DNA of 64,000 nucleotides, from positions 23,765,501-23,829,500 of the forward strand of contig JARKIP010000023.1 of the NCBI GenBank assembly GCA_029990175.1. Direction: 5' to 3'. The notes under the pieces are model-generated. The model made no database searches. It was not told the DNA's origin and saw nothing but the letters and a program-made list of their open reading frames with translations. Made by a program: the position numbers and the translations under genes. Within the stretch, counting starts at the first letter, position 1. Every line of letters begins with the position of its first letter. The stretch comes from Petunia secreta (Eukaryota; Streptophyta; Magnoliopsida; Solanales; Solanaceae). Of the stretch, positions 23,265 through 33,668 are shown one piece after another.

Positions 23265-24468
23265 TGTCAACCTATGACCATTTACCTTAAACTTGTTACC
23301 TCCATTGATCTGTTGAATTTCAATTGCTCCATAAGGGGTAACATCTGTGACATTGTAAGGACCTGTCCACCTGGATTTAAGTTTTCCTGGAAATAACCTA
23401 AGTCGGCTAGTGTAAAGAAGTACTTGATCTCCAGTTTTGAAACTTTTTTTGTCGGATCAAGTTATCATGCCATTTTTTAGTTTTTTCTTTGTAAATGTTT
23501 GCATTTTCATAGGCTTCCAACATCAGCTCTTCCAGTTCATTAATTTGAAAAATCCTATTTTTACCGGCAGAGTTTAGTTCAAAATTTAGTGCTTTTAATG
23601 CCCAATAAGCCTTGTGTTCTAATTCTACTGGCAAATGACAAGCTTTTCCAAAGACTAATCTGTATGGGGATGTTCCAATTGGCGTTTTGAATGTCGTTTG
23701 GTATGCCCATAGTGCATCATCTAATTTTAAGGCCCAGTCTCTTCGTGAGATTCCAACCATTTTTTCAAATATTCTTTTTAATTCGCGGTTTGAAACCTCA
23801 AATGTGGATTATGTCTATTCATGAAATGAGTCCCTTGGTCACTAATGATGAGTCGAGGTGTGCCAAATCTAGTACAAATATTTTTTTTTGAGAAAATTGC
23901 ACACAGTTCGAGCATCATTCTTTCTTATGGGAATGGCCTCAACCCATTTTGAAACATAATCCATGGCCACCAGGATATATTCAAAAGAATGAGATGAAGG
24001 AAAAGGTCCCATAAAATCTATGCCCCAAACATCAAATATCTCACATACCTATATTGATTGCAATGGCATTTCATCCCTCTTGGTAATATTACCTGTTCTT
24101 TGACATCTGTCACATTGTGCAATGTAAGCACGTGCATCCTTAAAAAGTGTTGGCCAGTAGAATCCAGCTTCAAAAACTTTAAAGGCAGTCCGATTTGCAG
24201 CATCGTGTCCTCCAACTGATCGATCATGGCAATGATACAAAATCTTGCTCATTTCTTCCTCAGGTACACATCTTCTGATAATATTATCTGCACAAAGTTT
24301 AAACAAGTAGGGATCATTCCACATATAATATTTAGCTTCAGATATGAGTTTTTTCCTCTGTTGATAAGAGAAATCTCGGGGTGTCAAATTTCCAACCAAG
24401 TAATTTGCAATGTCTACAAACCAGGGTGGTTGAGTTACAATTGAGCTGACAGAAAATATATGTTTCAT
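23265..24468 (-). pseudogene. Element B integrase (broken)
   Basis: The zinc-binding domain lies in the open part 24468-24049: YHCHDRSVGGHDAANRT, AGFYWPTLFKDA and CDRCQRTG. The core follows in frames interrupted by stops. An open piece 23760-23407 has [20 protein letters not shown] and [15 protein letters not shown], typical of Athila and related integrase cores and C-domains. The end ('SRWTGPYNVTDVTPYGAIEI') reads to about 23265 after a frame change near 23410. There is no chromodomain, consistent with Athila. Confidence 0.85.
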
Positions 24469-24583
24469 TAGGAAACTCTTATTTTATTTCACACGACTCA
24501 TGAGGAGGGGTCTCTAATCGAGACAAATGGTCGGCTACCTGATTCTCAGTTCCCTTTCTGTCTTTTATGTCAAGGTCAAAATC

Positions 24584-25228
24584 TTAGAGAAGTAAAATCC
24601 ATCTTAACAATCTAGGTCGAGCATCTTTCTTTGCTAAGAGGTATTTTAAAGCTGCATGATCAGTAAAAACAGTGACCTTGGTTCCTATCAAATAGGAATG
24701 AAACTTATCGAAAGCAAATACTACTGCCAATAGTTCTTTTTCTGTTGTGGCATACTTGAGCTGAGCCTCATTCAATGTCCTACTGGCATAGTAAATGGGA
24801 CGAAACGTTTTATCTTTTCTTTGACTTAAAATAGCTCCAACTGCTGTATCACTAGCATCACACATGATCTCAAAAGATTGGTTCCAGTTTGGAGATACAA
24901 CTACAGGAGCAGTTGATAATTTCTCCTTAAGAGTGTCAAATACTTTTAAACAATTACCTGAAAAATCAAACTTAGTATCTTTCATCAAAAGCTTAGTCAG
25001 GGGTGTTGACATTTTTGAAAAATCTTTTATGAATCTTCTGTAAAAACCTGCATGTCCAAGAAAATTTCTAATGCCTTTAACAGTTGTGGGAGGGGGTAAT
25101 CCTGCTATAAGATCAATTTTAGACTTATCAACTACTATCCCTTTAGCAGTGATTTTATGTCCTAAAACTATTCCCTCAGTAACCATAAAATGACATTTCT
25201 CCCAATTAAGAATCATATTTGTTTCTTC
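24584..25228 (-). pseudogene. Element B RT thumb and RNase H
   Basis: Open for 210 codons. RT end blocks read [20 protein letters not shown] and [12 protein letters not shown]. RNase H has [33 protein letters not shown] and [24 protein letters not shown] just upstream (25229-25231), where Cys is expected ('RCEE'), separates it from the palm domain. The downstream frame is lost after 'LLRWILLL' and resumes at 24468. Confidence 0.88.
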
Positions 25229-25870
25229 TCATCTTTTACGAACTAAGGTCAAGTCGTAAAGACAATCATCAAATGTTTTGCTAGAAAGTGTGAAAACATC
25301 CATAAAAATCTCCAAAAATTTTTCAGTCATAACTGAGAAAATTGCGGACATACAACGCTGAAATGTTGCAGGTGCATTGCATAAACCAAATGGCATTCTC
25401 CTATATGCATAGGTTCCATGAGGACATGTTAAAGTTATTTTATCCTGATCTTCTGGAACAATTGGTATCTGGTTATATCCTGAATATCCATCAAGAAAAC
25501 AGTAAAAACCATATCCTGCTACTCTTTCTAACATTTGATCAATAAATAGTAAAGGAAAATGGTCTTTTCTTGTGGCATCATTGAGAAGTCTGTAATCAAT
25601 TCAGACCCTCCATCCTGTAACTGTTCTGGTAGGTATGAGTTCATTATTTTCATTTTTAACAACTGTCATACCTCCTTTCTTTGGTACCACCTGAACAAGA
25701 CTTACCCAAGGACTGTCAGAAATGGGGTAAATGATACCTGCAGCCAAAAGTTTAATTATTTTATTTTTAACAACTTCCTGCATTGCTGGATTCAATCGCC
25801 TTTGGGTTTGGACTATTGGCTTATAGATATCCTCCATGAGGATTCTATGTGTGCAAATAGCTAGACTAAT
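25229..25870 (-). pseudogene. pol: Element B RT fingers and palm (broken, altered catalytic box)
   Basis: The approach reads AGIIYPISDSPWVSLVQVVPKKGG (pieces under 20 residues: 'GIIYPISDSPWVS', 'VQVVPKKGG'). A TGA at 25603-25601 replaces the expected Cys of 'CIDYR'. The palm part shows GYSGYNQIPI and FGLCNAPATFQRCM. The catalytic box is IFMDVFTLSS where Athila RTs have FMDDFS, so the second aspartate is a valine and the enzyme would be inactive even if translated. The link from the protease ORF needs a one-base shift in an A run near 25870. Confidence 0.85.
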
Positions 25871-27221
25871 GCCTTTTGATGTCTGCTATAGTCCACCCTA
25901 GAGGTCCTTTATGTGCTCTCAGTACTTCAATCAACTTACGTTCCTGTTCTGCAGTCAGAGAAGATAAAATTGTTATTGGAAATAATTTGGGAAGATAAAC
26001 ATATTTTAAATGAAAGGGGAGAGTTTTAAGTTCAAGTTTTGTTTGAACTTCTTTTGATTGCGTCTCTTCCTCTTCCTCAAAATCATTTTCCAATATTTCA
26101 GCTTCACTTCTCATTGTGGCATCATCATCGTGTGTGGTGCCAGATTTAGTCAAGCATCTTTCCATTGAGTCTGAAATCAATTGGTCATCTTTCAATTCAT
26201 ATGCAAGATTACTAATCATGTCAATTGAAAAACAAGAAGATGATTTCTCATCTCCTAAAAACTTTAGAATCTTGTGCATGTCAAAAATGACTCTTTCTTC
26301 ATCAACTCTCAAAATTAGTTGTCGTTGATGGACATCTATGATTGCTATACCTGTAGCAAGAAAAGGTCTGCCTAAAATTATTGGTTCATCAGGACACTCT
26401 TCCATTTCAAGTACAATTAAATCAACTGGGAAAACAAATTTATCTACTCTCACAAGTACATTTTCCATGATTCCCTTAGGTCTCTTAGTACTTTGGTCTG
26501 CAAACTGAAGAGAAACAACTGTGTTTTTCATCTCACCAAGAACCAATTTTCTATAAATAGAATATGGCATCAAATTTATTGAAGCTCCAGAATCACAAAG
26601 TTCTTTTTCAAAATATACTCCTCCCAAAGTACATGGAATCGTAAAACTTTCCGGATCACAGAGTTTTTGTGGTAGCTTATTTTGAAGTATAGCACTGCAT
26701 TTTTCAGTGAGCATTACTACATAAACTTCTTCCAGTTTCCTTTTGCTTGACAAAATTTCTTTCAAAAATTTAGCATATGAAGGCATTTGCAATAAAGCAT
26801 CACTGAATGGAATATTAATGTGAATCTGTTTTAAAATTTCCAAAAACTTTGCAGATTGACTATCAAGCTTTTCTCTTTTCATCTTTTGTGCAAAAGGGAT
26901 CGTCACAGGGATTGGAGTTATTTTTTCAAAATTCTTTTCTTTCTCTTCAGAGGGTGTTATAACATTTTTACCCTTATCGACCTGTTGTTCTAACTGGTTC
27001 TTTTCCTGCTTGTCTGCATAAGGTTCATCAAGAGTCTTACCTGACCGTAAAGCAATGGCCTTAAGGTGTTCTTTTGGATTTTTCTTTGTATTGCTTGGTA
27101 AGGGACCTTGAATTTTTTCAGACACAAGAGTTGCTAGTTGGCTTACCTGAATTTCCAAATTTTTTATGGCAGAATTTTGGCTTTCCATTTTCTCGTCAGT
27201 GGCCTTAATGTACTTGTACAA
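25866..27221 (-). pseudogene. Element B Gag C-terminal linker and aspartic protease
   Basis: A 451-codon open stretch. The first half is lysine/glutamate-rich with a likely coiled-coil start ('NLEIQVSQLATLVSE') and the ALRSGKTL block common in Athila polyproteins. The protease active site reads LCDSGASINLMPYSIYRKL, followed by IILGRPFLATGIAIIDV, the usual retropepsin flap-to-C-terminus blocks. The C-terminal acidic region leads toward RT ('GWTIADIK'). It is the longest intact reading frame of B. It lies in the same transcript order as the rest of pol and has no separate promoter. Confidence 0.9.
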
Positions 27222-27299
27222 AAGGTCATCAAGACTTGGATGGGCTTGCTGAGGCCTTTGCTGATATGGAACTGTCTGCTGATATGGCCTGAAATTTGA

Positions 27300-27587
27300 T
27301 TGCCCGCGATTTTGATTCTAGTAACCTGGTGGGCTATGTACCTGTTGCTTCTGGAAGCTTTGAGAGTTCTCAGCACCAATTGGATTACTCCACTGGAATC
27401 CTGGAGTTTTCTGTGCCATTGGACTTCCAAAAGTGTACGGCTTGTACCCAATGGAATCGACTTGTTCATCATTCTGAATAGTTGCTTTGCCGTCATGATT
27501 TTGATGGTTTCCTCCGCACATGTCACAAGCCTCAGACTGGCTTGGTTGTTGCGCATTCACCTGAAAAGATTCAAACTTTTGTGCCAA
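27300..27587 (-). pseudogene. Element B nucleocapsid region
   Basis: The open piece starts MAQKFESFQVNAQQ and contains CDMCGGNHQNHDG, an Athila-type CX2CX4HX4 zinc-knuckle variant in which the last ligand is not Cys. Glutamine/asparagine-rich sequence follows. It lies between the capsid part and the protease ORF, with stops on both sides. Confidence 0.7.
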
Positions 27588-27655
27588 AGTAGCAATCTGT
27601 TGTGTTAGTGTATTTAAAGCATCTGCTTGATTTACCGTAGCAGCCTTTTTGATAA

Positions 27656-28160
27656 TTATACGATAAGATGGCCATTGAATGCATTCTCAAAAATCTCATT
27701 TAACAATTGCAATGCTTCAACTTTTGTTTTACCCATTATGGAACCTCCTGCAGCTGCATCTATCACATTTTTAAAAGATGGTTTTAGCCCGTGATAGAAA
27801 ATGTACAACTGCATATGTTCAGGAATGTCATGGTTTGGACATTTTCTTAGCATTGATTTTAATCTTTTCCATGCTTGATAACCTGACTCAGTGTCAGTCT
27901 GCAAGAAATAAGATATATCTTGTCTTAACTTTGTTGTTTTAGCAGGGGAAAAATATTTGTTAAAAAACTTCCGAGTCATTTGATCCCATGTAGTAATAGA
28001 ACCTTGAGGCAAACTGCGCAACCAAGTCTTGGCATCACCTTTTAAAGAAAAAGAAAATAGCCTTAACTTGATTGCTTAAGCAGGTACTCAATTATATTTA
28101 GCAGTTTCAACTAGTTCCAAGAAATCAATTAAATGACTATGTGGATCTTCACTTGGATCG
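27656..28160 (-). pseudogene. gag: Element B Gag capsid domain, distal part
   Basis: The retrotransposon gag domain lies from about 28070 to 27660: TWDQMTRKFFNKYFSPAKT, QAWKRLKSMLRKCPNHDI and LYIFYHGLKPSFKNVIDAA, which are Athila hallmarks. Stops at 28090-28088 and 28078-28076 interrupt the start. The part before 28160 was separated from the Gag N-terminus (37958-38307) by element A, which entered at the duplicated GATCG. Confidence 0.88.
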
Positions 28161-29222
28161 TGAAACGACCTCGGTCAGTCGTTTCGGAAATTAGGACTCC
28201 GATTGACGTGCTGATAATTTTAAAATATTCTTAAGGTCCATTAGGACCTGTCTGTAAAATTTGAGCTAAATCAGACTTCGTTTGGTAGGCATCGGAAGAA
28301 GGGTTCAGTTTTTATTGTCAATAAGTATTAAAAAGAGATTTTTGAGCTCGGTTTTGGGCGAATGAGCTCCGATTCGAAATCCGAAAGCGCCGTTAGGTTC
28401 GTATGATTATTTGTGACTTAGGTGATTTTTCGAAAGTGAATTTCGATGTTGTTCGACTAGTTTCCGCTAAAATCCCGAAAGTTAAATAATTTAACCTTTT
28501 TCCTTTAAATTCGCATCTTGATTTTCGGGAGTCCGATTTGAGATCCGTCTTCGCGAGTATGTTACATATATTTTGTATAGCTTACTTGAAAAATTTGGGA
28601 TCATTTCGACTTCTCTAGGGTTCCATTTTAATTTTAATCGTCGTACCGAATTTTAAAAAAATAAATAAAAAATAAAAAATAAAATAATAATTAAAAACAT
28701 AACTAAAGGGTTCCATCAGCTACATATGATTCACGCAGAACTATTTTTAACAAAAGAGAGAAAAAGGAGTGGAAAAATAGTGGAATTTCTAACCCAAATC
28801 TTCAGGTAATGATGTTAACTCATTATCTTAGCTTATTACGTGTGTTTGAATATATTTTTACGGTAAAAATAGGGATATTAGACATCGCCCTAATGACGTA
28901 AATTGATATTTTAAAGGGTCAATTGGACCCCGATGATGGAAATGATTATATATTCATACTCAGTGAGTTATGGGCAACATATAAATATAATTTATTTAGG
29001 GTTTGGTTATAGGACTTTGAACCCTGTATATAGGCCTGGCCTGCGTATTGCGTATGCGAATAGGGTATCAGGTTCCTAACTGGATTGCCCTAAAACATAA
29101 GGAATGAAGCCTTTAGCTTTATTTGATATAATTTTTCTGCTTATTGAATAGAGCGGGATCGTTTGGCGGTTAATCCAAAGGAAAAAGCAGTGGTTGAGTA
29201 ACATGGCTAGCTTTGGATTACG

Positions 29223-29997
29223 GTAAGTGTTTATATCCATTTCTTTGGAGGCACTTGGCCTCGTGGATTTTCTACCACGTGTTCCTTACGTGTGTAGCTG
29301 CCGATAGGCGTACTCATTACGCCTTAGCCCTGGATTTACATTCTATATTATATATTATGTCCTGTTATTGCTATTGCATTGGGAATCTGAGTATTGTACT
29401 TTGGCTTGGGGTTGGCATCTGCTTCCCGGCTGTTGATGAGAGTCCTGTGCCGGTGAAGGGTTATTATTGCATCACATTGCATTCATATGCATTACATTGC
29501 ATATTATACTGAGTGCAGGAGTATTCCGTCTCAGCTTTACATTTTATCGGGTGCAGGAGTATTCCGCCCCAGGAGAGTGCAGGAGTATTCCGCCTCTGGC
29601 TCTGGTTTATATTATATCGGGTGCAGGAGTATTCCGCCCCAGGAGCAAGAGTATTCCGCTCAAGTTGGTTAGCAGATTGGATTCCCCTCGAATGCAGGAG
29701 TATTCCGCTTCGGGATGGGATTATGGGCACATGTGACCTTTTGCATCTCATTTCATTTCATCTCATTTCATTTCATTTCATTTCATCTCATTCCATTTCA
29801 TTTCATACTATTGTGTATATTTTCTTTACATGACTACCGTTTCTGCTTATATGTGCATTGCTTATTTGTTGATTGTTGTCTGGTTCTATTTCCCTGACTA
29901 GCGTATCTATTTTTCGAGGTTGCTAGTTTGTCCTCACTTATTGAGTCCTTATGACTCAGCCCCCTATTTGTTCTTGTGTTTTCTTTTCGTTCGGCAG
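29223..29997 (+). other. Putative intron inside A 5' LTR
   Basis: Donor ACG|GTAAGTG at 29223 and acceptor TTCTTTTCGTTCGGCAG|A ending at 29997 enclose 775 nt. Downstream the LTR runs another 400 bp to the PBS. Confidence 0.5.
29513..29710 (+). repeat. Irregular repeat of GTGCAGGAGTATTCCGCC
   Basis: Six or seven copies of the 'aggagtattccgcc' motif occur at uneven spacing. It is clearly related to the 57-bp unit of E1/E2 (AGGAGGATTCCGC). Frames across it on both strands are artefacts. Confidence 0.85.
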
Positions 29998-30400
29998 ATT
30001 CTGCACCAGGACCCAGCCAGTTGCGCCGTGATTGAGGAGTAGTACGTTCTCAGCTGTCTACGGTGAGCCATCCTGTTCATTACGGCCACCAACTTCAGAT
30101 ATTACAGTTTTCCTTACTTTTGCTCCCTTCGGGAGATGTGTATATCTTTTGGCCTTCTTAGATGTCTGATCTGGAAACCTTTAAAATTGTGTATTCTGGG
30201 TAGTTAGTTGTATTATTCAGACAGCTTGTATATTTGTCTATCCTTGAGAGTTATCTTATATTGTTAAAGTTTGGTTCAGTTTCATTTCAAGGTAATTTTT
30301 CACAATTTATATCGATTCAGTAAATAGGGTTCGCCCGACAGGTTTAGGGGAGGTGGTCAGGTGCCCGCACGGCCTAACCAAGAATTTGGGTCGTGTCAGT

Positions 30401-30412
30401 TGGTATCAGAGC
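30401..30412 (+). promoter_or_regulatory. Element A primer-binding site
   Basis: TGGTATCAGAGC, two bases after the LTR, matches the 3' end complement of initiator tRNA-Met. Confidence 0.92.
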
Positions 30413-30589
30413 GAGGTTTAGAGTCTTTCCAGATCATGACAGTGTCTAATAGAGTCTCGCTGATCGGGCGGAGACGTCCGTACCTATCTACGAGAGGCTA
30501 TGATGGCATTTAGGCAGTTTCCCATCTTTTTTTCCCTGTCGTGCGTTAGTCTTCTTATCTGAAGCTAAATATTTTTAATTTTCTGAAGT

Positions 30590-32207
30590 ATGGTGAGAAC
30601 GCACGCGAATGTTCAGCGAGAGGCGAAGGAGCCAGCGGTCGCCCCTATGCCTGCTGCTCCGCGAGGTCGCGGTGTTGGCTGCGGTAGAGGTCGTGGTCGA
30701 GGCAGAGGTAGAGTTGCCCAGGCCGCGAGGATGGTGGATCGTGTTGATCCTACTGCAGAGGTTCCGGTAGTGCCAGCTTTTGCTGGGCAGGGGGAGCAGG
30801 GCTTATTCGTTCCCCCTGCACTTCATGACGCTTTTATGAGATTCTTAGCGATGCAAATGCCCCAGGGACCTCCTATTTCTCAGGCTGCCGTAGATGCTCA
30901 TATTCCTCAGGCTGCTGTAGATGCTCCTATTCTTCAGGCTGTTGTAGATGCTCCTATCCCTCAGGCAGCTCCTCAGGTTGCGGTAGATATTGGTTCTCAT
31001 GTTCAGGAAGCCCCCATTCCAGCTCCACAGGTAGCCCCAGCAGTTCATGTTCCAGATGGTCATGTTCCAGAGGTAGCGGGTGTTGTACCTCCGGTTGTTC
31101 AGGCTAGTCAGCCAGTCCAGGTAGCAGGTCAGGTTGATGATCCAGCAAGGTTGCATTATTTTACCCGACTTAATCCTCCGAAGTTCTCTTGTCAGAAATC
31201 AGATAAGCTTAAGCCTCGTGAGTTTCTTGATCAGTCAGCGTATCTTAGAGGCCCTTGGATATCTTGAGTAGTATGGAGCTGATTATACTGCCTTCCAGCT
31301 TGAGGGTCCGGCTTTAGCTTGGTGGACCGCACTCCGATCAGCTTGGTAGGGCTTACCTAAGCTGACCTGGAGTGAGTTCTCCCATCGATTCATGGAGAAG
31401 TTTTTCCCTCGCAGTCAGCAGGATGAGAAGAGGAGACAGTTTGAGAGGATTGAACAGGGTAACCTGTCAGTCACGGAGTACGAGCTTTTATTTTCAGAGA
31501 TGTCCAGCTATGCTCCAGATCTTGTGCAGGAGCCCTCTGAGAGGGTCAGACGTTTTATTGATGGACTTTCTCCTCATTTGCGGTCCCAGATGGCTCGTGA
31601 GATTGAGGCTGGTACTCTATTTGATGTCGCTGTTGATATTGCCAGCAGGTATGAGGCCTATCATAGATTGGAGATGGAGGAGTTAGAGCGCGAGAGTAAG
31701 AGATCTCGTGGTCCAGGGCATTCTAGTACCTCGTATGGAGGTAGGAGTTATCAGCAGCAGAGTAGGCCTCCGGTCAGACCAGCTCAGTTTCCAGCGCGTG
31801 GTTCTCAGAACGCGCCTACTTCTTCTCAGGGTCAGTTTTGGTTTCGCCCGCGAGATCAGTCTCAGTTTGATCAGCGTAAATTTGCTCTAGGGTGCTTTAT
31901 TTTTCAGGATCCAGGGCATCATAAGAAGGATTGCCCTTATCTCCTTCAGCAGGGTAGTAGCCGCCCTTTCCCTCGCCTTCCAGCGCCTATGCAGCAGCAG
32001 CCTCAGGGTGCCCCTCCAGGGTCTCAGCCAGCTAGAGGTGCACCATCACCCGATAGAGGTCGTGGACGTGGTCCTAGTGGTCCCTCTAGAGGTGGTCGTC
32101 AGTGTAGCGGCTCAGCTCAGCTGCAGAGACAGCTATATGCACTTCCGGCCAGGCAGGATGCCGAGGCATCACCAGCTGTTGTGACAGGTATTTTATCTGT
32201 TTGTGGT
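30590..32207 (+). pseudogene. gag: Element A Gag (broken)
   Basis: The start MVRTHANVQREAKEP is followed by an arginine/glycine-rich stretch and a proline/valine/alanine-rich linker with repeats of 'IPQAAVDAPI'. The gag domain contains EFSHRFMEKFFPRSQQ, ERIEQGNLSVTEYE and HLRSQMAREIEAGTLFDVA. A frameshift occurs near 31230-31265 and TAG at 31347-31349 replaces a CAG codon. The zinc knuckle reads CFIFQDPGHHKKDC: the second Cys of CX2CX4HX4C is Phe, so zinc binding would be impaired. A QQQP-rich linker leads to the protease through TGA at 32208-32210, where Arg (CGA) is expected. Confidence 0.88.
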
Positions 32208-33668
32208 TGAGATGCATATTCTTTGGTGGATCCAGGATCTACATATTCATATGTATCTCCTTATTTTGCTTCGGGTTTTCATGTTGATTATATGTTTCTT
32301 CGTGATCCATTCTGTGTTTCTACTCCTATTGGAGACATTATCATCGTGGATCGAGTTTATCCAGCTTGTACCATATCTTTTGGGGGTTGTGAGACACTGG
32401 TATATCTTCTAATCCTAGATATCGTTGATTTTGATGTTATTATTGGCATGGATTGGCTGGCATCGTGTCATGCCACATTAGATTGTCATGCCAAGTCTCT
32501 TCAGTTGTCTCTTCCTTGTTCAGCACCGGTAGTGTGGCAGGGTTCTTATTTGCCACCCAGGGGACATGTTATTTCTTTCCTGAAGGCAAAACGGATGATG
32601 GATAAAGGGTGTTTAGCATATCTTGCCATGGTTCGAGATACCACTGTGGAGATTCCATCTCTTGATTCTATTCCTGTCGTTAGGGAGTTCCCTGATGTGT
32701 TTCCAGATGATTTTCCAGGACTTCCTCCTGATCGAGAGATCGAGTTTGGCATTGATACAGTGCCAGGGACTCAGCCTATTTCTATCCATCCTTATCGTAT
32801 GGCCCCATCAGAGTTGAAGGAGCTGAAGGAGCAGTTGCAACATTTGCTTGATAAGGGGTTCATCAGGCCGAGTATTTCTCCGTGGGGTGCTCCTGTTCTA
32901 TTCGTGAAAAAGAAAGATGGGACTATGCGAATGTGTATTGATTATCGTCAGCTAAATAAGGTCACCATCAAGAATAAGTATCGCTTGCCTCGCATTGATG
33001 ATTTGTTTGATCAGTTGCAGGGTGCCAAGTTCTTTTCAAAGATCGATCTGCGATCTGATTATCATCAGCTAAAGATTTGTGAGTCAGATATCTCGAAGTC
33101 TGCTTTTAGGACTCGTTACGGCTATTATGAGTTCCTAGTTATGTCTTTTGGGCTGACTAATGCCCCTGCAGCCTTTATGGATCTCATGAACTGGGTGTTT
33201 AAGCCATTCCTTGATTCCTTTGTCATTATCTTCATTGATGATATTCTTATTTATTCTCGTAGCCGCGGGGAGCATGATTATCATCTGAGGGGGGTTCTTC
33301 AGACCCTCCGTGATCGTAAGTTGTATGCCAAGTTCTCGCAATGTGAGTTTTGGCTTGATTCTGTAGCATTTTTGGGTCACGTGGTATCTAGTGAAGGAAT
33401 CAAGGTTGATCCGAAGAAGATTGAAGCAGTGCAGAAATGGCCTCGTCCTACCACTCCGATGGAGATTCGCAGCTTCCATGGATTGGCAGGTTATTATCGG
33501 AGGTTTGTGGAAAAGTTCTCTACTATTGCAGCTTTCCCGACTCGCCTGACACAGAAGGCGGTTCAGTTTCGATGGTCCAATGAGTGTGAGGCCAGCTTTC
33601 AGAAGCTTAAGGCCTTATTGACTTCAACTCCAGTGTTATCCCTTCCTTCGGGCACGGTGGATTTGTAG
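32208..33668 (+). pseudogene. pol: Element A protease and reverse transcriptase
   Basis: Open for 481 codons after the TGA. The protease active site reads [13 protein letters not shown], then [19 protein letters not shown] blocks in order are [59 protein letters not shown] and catalytic [11 protein letters not shown], followed by [11 protein letters not shown] and [11 protein letters not shown] missing G at about 33655 shifts the frame before RNase H and ends this stretch at TAG 33666-33668. Confidence 0.92.

Larger units (their letters stand above)
28161..30398 (+). mobile_element. Element A 5' LTR
   Basis: It runs TGAAACGACC...GGGTCGTGTCA, 2238 bp. A TATA-like TGTATATAGG (about 29025-29034) lies some 870 bp in, then the putative donor at 29223 and acceptor at 29997. 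It lacks the U3 inverted repeat found in the 3' LTR (about 36291-36312) because of a local deletion near 28705. Confidence 0.93.
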
